Assembly: GCA_023653785.1 (NCBI GenBank)
Contig: JAMKCH010014246.1
Coordinates: forward strand, 62,001 to 126,000
From: Ophioderma brevispina
Taxonomy: Eukaryota > Echinodermata > Ophiuroidea > Amphilepidida > Ophiodermatidae
Direction of reading: 5' to 3'
Length of the DNA stretch: 64,000 nucleotides
In this document: one piece after another, positions 56,696 through 64,000 of the stretch
How positions within the stretch are numbered: the stretch's first letter is position 1
Layout: every line of letters starts with the position of its first letter
Program-made: the position numbers and the translations under genes
Notes under the pieces: generated by a model
The model's database searches: none
Told to the model about the DNA's origin: nothing
Seen by the model: only the letters and a program-made list of their open reading frames with translations

Positions 56696-58280
56696 TCTTG
56701 TAATTTTCTTTACCAAATTATATAAACATCTATACTTTAGTTCATTTGCAGGTCTTTTTTGATCACACACCTAATTTGACACTTAGAAATATCTGGAATG
56801 AGTTTAACTCTGAAAAGGCTGCCATTCTGATTCTTGTGTGTTTTATGTTAGGATGGGAGATCATTATAATCCCACCCCTAAATTCAAGCTTATTTCGGGT
56901 TACAAACAGGCGGGACTAAACTAGGGTCAATACAATCTTTCAAATCTTGTCCATCCTAATTTTCAACCATTTTCTTATTACTCTCCATTCAATCACCCTC
57001 AGGTACACTTCTTGACACTTCCGAACCCTTAACGAGGCTAACATCACCCACGTAACCAGGGCAACCTGCAATACACCTCATTTCTAGTGCCTTAACACAA
57101 CATGTTACAAACTTGTCCCTAGATAGCTAGGGATCGACAGAATAAGGGTGCAATTAAAATGTAACTCGCACAGCCATGATCTTGGAAAAAATAAAACACT
57201 CGCTACAATTTGCTACATTGCTCACCCAGGCCAGAGCTGAGAGCCTACAAAGCTCCTGTTATCACTAATTGAAAGCCCCAACCTTCCACTTCAACTTACC
57301 CTTCCCCAACCCTTATCAATCAATGTTGAGAATATCGGCAAGACTTCTGATGATGATACCCCATTCAAAATTGGTTGTTCCAACAATTTTTTTTCCAAGA
57401 TTGTAGCCTCAGTCTGCTGATACTGGGCATAAACACGGGGTGGAGTCCATGCTCTACTTAATTCACCCCATTTACGTGTCGTCTTGGCACACAGCGCCGG
57501 CCATTGTTGAATCTTGGCAAATCTTCACTGTGCTAGGGAGTTATCAACCACATCATAATCGGCTGAGTGTGGGAAACTCCACGTACACACAATGTCAGAT
57601 AGCGTTGATTCGGATTTTTTGTACATTGCGGTACACTGGATATTGCGCAAAATACTTGGCCTATCGTAACGATTTACGCACCAAAATATTCCTAACTAAA
57701 TTGTCTAGTTAGCTGACTATTTTATAATATAGGTTTATTTTTGAAAAAAGACGAAAAAACATGAAAAATGTTTCTCACCTTATCAGCTGGCTCAATTATC
57801 GATTGCCGCTGTCAAGTCATGCCACACTCCAGGCACTCAAAAACTAGTGAGCTAAGGGGTGTTTTTTATGAGGAACCCATTTCTAACATCAGATCGACCA
57901 CCTGATTTGTCAATTTTGCGATATCCAGGGTACCGCGAAACCGTTTTTTTCATTCCTTGTTCAAGCTTTAACACAGCGTTTAGCTACTGGGGAGTCCCAT
58001 GAAGTAGCGCATGTCAAAGAATAGCCGGCCAATTAGCGATGCAGATATGGAATAGGTGGCGCTGTGACCGAGCAGTACAGATGCTATGGGAGCGTAAATG
58101 GTGTGCATTGGAACATACAACTCTCTACTTCTTTTGGGTTTATGTCATAAGTTTCAAACTTGTCTTAGGTTTTGAATTAGTTTGTTGATTATAACTTTTT
58201 CTAAATTGTAAAAGATGTGATGACATGCAATTCTTAGCACTTTAACTAGCCTATTTAGGGGTTACTTTGGCCTACTGGGT
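56696..58280. other. Unannotated DNA with a possible minus-strand 5' exon
   Basis: On the minus strand at 57774-57850 a non-AT-rich stretch ends agccagctgataag|gtgagaaac, a good donor. It has no open frame, so could only be 5' UTR. Supporting promoter evidence is weak. Confidence 0.25.
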
Positions 58281-58284
58281 AATA

Positions 58285-58734
58285 CAGGGTGAGTAAAAAA
58301 ACTTGACCCCGATTGTGTCTGCCATTTTGAATTTTTAAGTAACATATATCTAACATATTTGGTATCATCTGAAAGCTGGGTTTATTATCTTTAATGTACT
58401 GCAAAGATCATTCACACCGGTTAGGTATAGACCAAGCTACAGTCATTTGAGTCAATAGTCGGTTTTCTGCTCTGTCCACGGATTCACATTGAAATGAACG
58501 GCGTTCAGCGAAGGAAATCAGTGTCCAGAAGAAAATCAGGCTATTTATTCACTGCAGATTCTTGATTCGAAAGACTGTAGCTCGGCCTATACTTAACCGA
58601 TTGGAATGATCTTTGCAGCAAATTAAAGATAATGAAATAAGCTTTCCGCAGATACCACATATTTTAGATATATATTATTTAAAAATTCAAACTGGCGGAC
58701 ACAATCAGGGTCAAGTTTTTTTTTACTCACCCTG
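58285..58734. mobile_element. Mariner-like palindromic MITE, 450 bp (TA target)
   Basis: Left end cagggtgagtaaaaaaactt then gaccccgattgtgtctgcca; the right end is the inverse. Arms extend about 180 bp (through 'tatatctaacatatttgg', 'gctgcaaagatcatt' and 'ctacagtc'). TA on both sides (58283-58284, 58735-58736). No transposase. Confidence 0.9.
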
Positions 58735-58839
58735 TATAATATAAGGTAATGAGCAAGTTTGAGATATTGTAAGAAAGGTGACCAGTATGGTTCACACACA
58801 CAGAAATACTGAAGCACTATTTTGATTGGTTACTCAGAA

Positions 58840-58913
58840 AGCTATCTCATGTTGTGTCCTGAAATGAGCCAATTAGACAGATTATATGATAGATGGTAGT
58901 GCCCACAGGGTTA
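58840..58913. mobile_element. K7 end fragment
   Basis: Matches the reverse complement of the K7 left end: 'gagccaattagacag', 'tggtagtgcccacagggtta'. The other end is absent. Confidence 0.5.
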
Positions 58914-59400
58914 ATTATGGGGTTCCCACCAAATGAAGTGTCCACCAAAAGATATTAAAGATTGAGGGGAATATCTATAACAATTCTACTACAACAGGCC
59001 ATCCTGGCTGAAAGTAACCCTAATTTCTGATCTTGTGGAAAATTTTAGAAAATCAAGAACCTCCTCCCCGGGAAATCAACATTTTTTCAAGGCGTGCCTC
59101 TTACAAAATTCATAAAATATACATTGTAAATTACGGGGGTCATGTTCCTGCTTATGCCAAACAAGGTATAGATGCCTTTTGTGCACATTTTAGTTGTAGA
59201 TCTAGCAAAGGTTACCAACCTTTTTGCTGGATTTAGTTCAACCTTTTTAGCTATTTCACCTCATGCATATCTTGGGTCATCAAACTTTCAATGCCACCAT
59301 TAAAAATATTTTGGAAAACCTCATTAATTTGAACCATTTAATCAAAAAATGGAATTTAGGCCTACAAAAGAGGAGGGAGGTTTTGCCATCTATGCTCTAT
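58914..59400. other. Unannotated DNA
   Basis: No recognised features. Confidence 0.3.
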
Positions 59401-59403
59401 TTA

Positions 59404-59570
59404 CCTTCCTCGAGTCAGTGATGTCACCGTATTTCAGACAGTTACTTTGTGTACATATTTTCACACTGCCTTTATACTCGTGTGTGCGTACGCCAGTGCT
59501 TTGAATAAATTCTCGCAATTTATTGCTGCAACTGTTGTATTACACACTGACGTCACTGACACGAGGAAGG
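59404..59570. mobile_element. MITE, 167 bp (TTA target) with CRE palindrome
   Basis: Left end ccttcctcgagtcagtgatg; right end in reverse complement ccttcctcgtgtcagtgacg. TTA on both sides (59401-59403, 59571-59573). The right arm contains a perfect TGACGTCA. Confidence 0.8.
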
Positions 59571-59771
59571 TTAAAGCACTATACCAAACAATCCTCAAAA
59601 ATCCAAGGTAAAAAATGGTTTTTATTAGAATTTTGGTCAGAAAAGTGCACCAATCGGCAATTCCTGCCTTTCTACAATGATTAGATTATGGACAATGTTT
59701 TTATCAGAATTTTGGTCAATTTGCAAAAAAATTGTAGCAAAAACAATTTGTTGGCTGGATCTTTCAAATAC

Positions 59772-60205
59772 TAGTGTCTAGCCTCTCTCTAGACTAGAGA
59801 ATAACTGATATGATTGGTATTTTTGAAATCGGGCTGATTATGATCTGATCGGTATCGGCAAAATTCTCATTTTTTGCAGATTTTCTATATCGATTAAATT
59901 AAAATCAAAGAGATCCAAACTTGAATTAAAATTGTTCCAAACTGAAGGCCAAACGGTGAAAATAAATCGAAACTGAAACAATCAATTTATTATTTTATGT
60001 ACACAATTGAGTGTGTGTGTTGTTCCTAATTACTTTGCCGTTTTATCTAAATCGATCTGCTACTTTCTGGCAGCTTCTGGCCGTTGAAAACGGCGATAAC
60101 ACACACACAAAAAACACAGAAAAATCGGAATCGGAATGAACCGATTCTGACATTTTAAAATCTGTAATCGGTATAACAGATATTAGGGTGATCAGTTAGA
60201 CACTA
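59772..60205. mobile_element. Putative hAT-like element, 434 bp
   Basis: Left end tagtgtctagcc and right end in reverse complement tagtgtctaactg, each followed at a distance by 'gatcggtatcgg' / 'aatcggaatcgg' words. The 8-bp TSD is unconvincing. Confidence 0.4.
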
Positions 60206-60491
60206 CTCCAGACCTAACCTTGATGACTTTTTCGGGGGTAGGGGTATAACTCAAGTTCGATTACAGTAGGGATTGCATCTGTGAGAATCAAAAGTGGCAC
60301 CCCTATCGATTCCAATCTTTCAAGACGCACATCTATTCATTTTAGTGATGGCCCCGATTTTGAGCCAAATTAATCAAAGATTAACAAATTTTCTTCCTTC
60401 GTTTACTTCACGAATTGATCATTTACCAGTATGTCCACAAGAATGCACAGGGAAAGTCAATGGCATAATACCAACACCAGTACACACTATA

Positions 60492-60677
60492 CAGAGGTAT
60501 CTATTTTTCCAGAAAATCAGAATTGTCCCCCCTCCTTGCCATATTTTATCCCAATTCTTCCCCCAAATTTAACATTGGTTCCAATCATCAGAAGGCATCG
60601 AATTTTTCCCCAAATAACCATACAGGCAAAACCTATTCCCCCACCTCAGGGACAAATACGGGAAGAAGAGACAACCT
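60492..60677. mobile_element. hAT-like MITE, second copy of the 35237 family
   Basis: Inverse orientation to 35237. Shares 'ctatttttccagaaaatca', 'atattttatcccaattcttc', 'ccaatcatca' and 'cccacctcagggacaaata'. The ends are eroded. Confidence 0.75.
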
Positions 60678-61098
60678 ACGTATCAAATTCAAGACAGCGA
60701 TAAACCATCAGGCAGCAACATTACAATAAAAAAAACACCTTTTACTGCCAATCTAGACATGGAACCTTTCTTTATAATTTTCTTTGTTCCTCTGATAGTT
60801 CCCCCCCCCAGATTTCTGTAAGATTAATTTCAAGTACTAAGTGGCCTCACCATTTTAACTTTCTCACAGCTAGGATATATAGGTTGAGTGTATCAATTAT
60901 GCAAGACACCACAAAAGACATGTTGTGTGTGTAGGTAATTGGTAGGTGTGCAAATAGTAGTCTAAAAACATGGGGGGGGGGGGGGGGGGGAATTTATCAA
61001 GAAGTTAGAACAAGAGATTTTTACCCCTCATTTTCAATATATTGCATATATTAAGTTTCCTCCTACACATCCTGTTTTCATACATGCTCTCCTCTCTC
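60678..61098. other. Unannotated DNA with G20 homopolymer
   Basis: A G homopolymer of about 20 at 60972-60991. No gene. Confidence 0.35.
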
Positions 61099-61102
61099 TT
61101 AA

Positions 61103-61420
61103 AGGTGCATGTTCCGATCATCTTTGGGACCCCCTGATTTACCTTAGCTAAGTAGTATCGATTTTGTTATCAGATGAAAGGCCGTATTTTTCTCAATGTC
61201 GTCCTGAAATTTTGAGCCCTCAAATCCATTTCATTCCCAAGATATGTGGTTAACCATCAATATTACAACAGTATTGAATAGGGCTTTGTAATGTGCATTA
61301 TTGCTTCTACCATAAAAACTGCAAGTTTGTTTCCCACGGTACTTGATGGAGCATATGTGCAACTGTCAGGCTCTCATATCAAGTAGAGAACACAATACAC
61401 ACAAATCGGAACAAGCACCT
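61103..61420. mobile_element. K2 MITE copy 2 (TTAA target)
   Basis: Ends aggtgcatgttccgatcat and, in reverse complement, aggtgcttgttccgatttg, with TTAA on both sides (61099-61102, 61421-61424). Confidence 0.88.
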
Positions 61421-61565
61421 TTAAGCCTAAGTAATTATGTCTAAATAAGTGACAATGGGAGCAATTATACTGCCAGGTTCCCTTCATTTCTCTCCCAGTC
61501 AAGGTTTTGGTTTGTGTTACCTAAATTACAACATTTTACTTAATCACATCAAGGGTTTAGGGCAA

Positions 61566-61666
61566 AAAGGCTCCATCTGCAACAGCTGCTAAGTGTTAGA
61601 TTTGGCAGGTATAACACTTAATAAGAACACAACTGACAAATGGCAGCTATTGCAGATGGAGGCCTT
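61566..61666. repeat. Inverted repeat, ~100 bp
   Basis: Arms aaggctccatctgcaacagc (then tgc) and the inverse of aaggcctccatctgcaatag (then ctgc), about 53 bp apart. An inner pair 'taagtgtta' / 'taacactta' lies within. Confidence 0.6.
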
Positions 61667-62521
61667 CTTGAAACCGTCGAATAGGGATATCTGCAGCATA
61701 CAACTGCATGTCGTCATTGGCATGTCATGATCTGATGTCATCAATCATGAATGATGAGAACTTCCCATTTATAAGCCAGTTGCTAGCATGACGGCATAGT
61801 AATCCTAAGTACGACAATTGTTCGCAACATCTCGTCGTCATTTTATCGTGATTATGCAACTTAACTGTGATCGGACTTCACCGACGTGAAGGGTTTCTCC
61901 ACTTTTTGTCCTCCTTACAATCCACATTATCACACCACACCCCATGCCACCCATCCTTACCCCAGCAATATCTACATGAAGAGTTGATAAATAGGCTAAA
62001 AATAAATTTGGGTATGATTTTAAGTTCATCTATATGGAAAATTTTAGTTAGGCTCTAAAAAACTCTGAAATGACAGTGCAGTAATTGATTCAAATATCTT
62101 CACAATAAACGAGTCTCATTTCTTTCTTATTCATAATATTGGGAATTTGCATTGCACTAAGCTTCGGACTTTCGACAACATACATAAACCATTAAAAAAA
62201 TTGTATCGGCCTTTACTCACATTTCACCATTATTTTAAAGCAATCATCTTCAATTATTACTATTATCAATTAAGGCTGCTTGTCTACTTGCGAGCCAAAG
62301 AATTACAGATGCATCTACAGAACAGGTTAAGAGCATTTCATGATTAATATTATGAAATAAAACACGCAGTGATCCCTTGCAATACTTAAATCCATTACTC
62401 ACAATGTGACAGACAAACAAAATAACTGAAAACACTATAAATATGCTGTCCATTATAAATTCAACTTTTATTTATTATGTATTGTACAATGGTCTATGGT
62501 GAAAGCCATGTGGCACTTTAT
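61667..62521. other. Unannotated DNA
   Basis: No recognised features. Confidence 0.3.
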
Positions 62522-62525
62522 TTAA

Positions 62526-63070
62526 AGGGCCATGGTCCGATCGCTAATAGCCTCGTCCCGAGTACCTCGGATTTTACTGGAAGTGGTCAAAATGTTGGCA
62601 TCGGAAGAAAGCTACAATTTTTCTCATTTACCCTGTAAAATCTTAAGACTAATAGGTGTTTGGTTTGAAAATTATGAGCAAAAATGTGTCCTATTTTGGT
62701 CAACAATATTAATTTTATACAGTACTCTATCACTAGAAGTGGAACGGCGCCGTTTTCCTACTTTTGGGGTCAAATGGCGTCATATGGCGTCATTAGGCGT
62801 CAGTGACGCCAAAATGGCGTCACTGGCGCCTTTTTGGCGTCACTGACGCCAATTTGGGCGACTCCATTATGGCGTAAGTGACATTATTTTAGTACCAGAG
62901 ACAATTCCCCGCTCCAATTCCACTTGAAAATGGCATCAGAAATGCCACAATTCATACATAGTTGTTAGATTGTAAATGCACGAAAGGCTTGGGTGTGGAC
63001 TATTGTCTTTTTAAGGTATGCTCACAAAATCATATTTTGAGCTGTCATGTCAAAATGGATTGAAATAAAT
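62526..63070. mobile_element. K8 copy 3 with internal insertion
   Basis: Left end agggccatggtccgatcgc after TTAA (62522-62525). Collinear with K8 copies to about 62734, then again from about 63010 (ctgtcatgtcaaaatggatt). An intervening ~270 bp including 62735-62935 is extra. The right TIR was not found. Confidence 0.6.
62735..62935. mobile_element. Insertion with GGCGTCA motif array
   Basis: Bounded by agaagtggaacggcgcc and, inverted, tcaagtggaattggagcgg (about 12 bp of shared end). The core 62773-62872 is a cluster of GGCGTCA / TGACGCC words at 10-bp steps. It interrupts a K8 MITE. Confidence 0.5.
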
Positions 63071-64000
63071 TCAAACAATACAATAACTGACAATATTGGC
63101 CAAAAATGATCATGCTTGAATATTGCCATGATTACTGATGCAATCTTTCACTTACCTTCTTTAAAACAAGACACACACATGTTACTTTTCCCAGAACTGA
63201 CCAGATTTGCCTCCCTCTTTTCTCCCCCAAAAAGCAAACTATGCCTGACAGTGAGAGAGTTTTTAATCATTTTATCTCTCCCCAGAGAGGCTGCTTTAAA
63301 TTAGGCAGAGAGAGATGTCAAAATGAGTCTTTCGGTAAAAAGCAAAGTAAAACAGGGATATTGGCTGTGAGCACAGCACCATATAAAGAGGCAGACATGA
63401 GAAGAATATGCACATGAATTTGTAACATTAAAAAACACATTACTGAAGCCAGACAATGCTATGCTGAAAGGTAACACAAACAGCAACAAATCCAAACAAG
63501 CTATTGAGTCTGGGGTGTGCAACTTTAATGACATGTCTGATTCTAAAGTATCTTCAAATATGAAGATAAGTGGGTCTCACTGCACCGTAACCTAAATTCA
63601 TACTCAATAGCCCAGGTAGAAAGCAGATGGATCTCTCACCAGATTAACAGCTTGCACACAGACATACACATGTACAGCCCTGTGACAAAAACATTTATTT
63701 TTATTTATTACAATTTAAAGGACTCGGACCTCAGAGGTATACCCAAAAACTCTACTGGAAGTATCCCTCAAAACTGACCATAACAGCTAACTTGGGACAA
63801 TCAGGGACAATACACTTAACAAAACCGACTGTGATATACATGTACAGGTATGACTCTCTGTACATGGGACAGATAGCTTAAAGTCCCCTCCAAAGGACAG
63901 GATATTCTCAATATCAATTTGCAAAATACACCTGCTAACACTTTCACAATTTATTATACAGTATACTTTTTCAATTATAAACATTAAAAAATGTGCACAA
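63071..64000. other. Unannotated DNA to window end
   Basis: No exon or repeat recognised. Open frames under 80 codons. Confidence 0.3.

Overview
The window looks like gene-poor, repeat-dense nuclear DNA of a metazoan, most likely a marine invertebrate deuterostome (echinoderm or hemichordate type). The grounds are AT-rich unique DNA, many short non-autonomous DNA transposons, tRNA-derived SINEs ending in a 'gcgctatataa' motif plus trinucleotide repeats, arrays built on TGACCTTTGACC, and recurrent TAGGCCTA words. The lineage is an inference from style, not a match to a reference. There is no prokaryotic gene organisation, rRNA, intact tRNA gene or CRISPR array, and no intact transposase.

Only one stretch is supported as protein coding: a 112-bp internal exon on the minus strand (29170-29281) with good acceptor and donor sites. 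It encodes a Walker A/G1 motif (GNHSAGKSS) of a dynamin/EHD-type GTPase. Much of the window may be intron or flank of that gene, but no second exon could be secured.

The rest is layered mobile DNA. Element families were delimited by terminal inverted repeats (TIRs) and target-site duplications (TSDs). Family M1 has four copies (637, 45831, 49852, 52271) with 9-bp TSDs. Family M2 has two ~950-bp copies (5696, 26968), also with 9-bp TSDs. Several TTAA-target families: K1 (1545, 44521), K2 (26111, 61103), K3 (14012, 33370, 47907), K4 (19468), K5 (10721 and a fragment at 42539), K7 (35690, 39235), K8 (37382, 50390, 62526 and a fragment at 41295). PIF/Harbinger-like elements have 3-bp TTA/TAA targets (2130, 6706, 39947, 42829, 59404). 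hAT-like elements have 8-bp targets (4643, 35237, 36491, 48074). A mariner-like long palindrome lies at 58285.

Region by region: 0-11 kb is nearly wall-to-wall DNA transposons plus a 6-unit TGACC tandem array. 14.5-16.4 kb holds a 530-bp C-rich tract and a large inverted repeat. 20.5-21.5 kb is a tandem duplication with one perfectly homogenised half. 23-24 kb holds two SINEs. 29-31 kb holds the exon and intronic minisatellites. 35-45 kb is a nest of MITEs and two segmental duplications, one apparently 100% identical over 358 bp. 45-53 kb holds three M1 copies and several hairpins. 54 kb holds a SINE flanked by an unusually long 83-bp duplication. 58-63 kb holds palindromic elements and a GGCGTCA motif cluster with strict 10-bp phasing.
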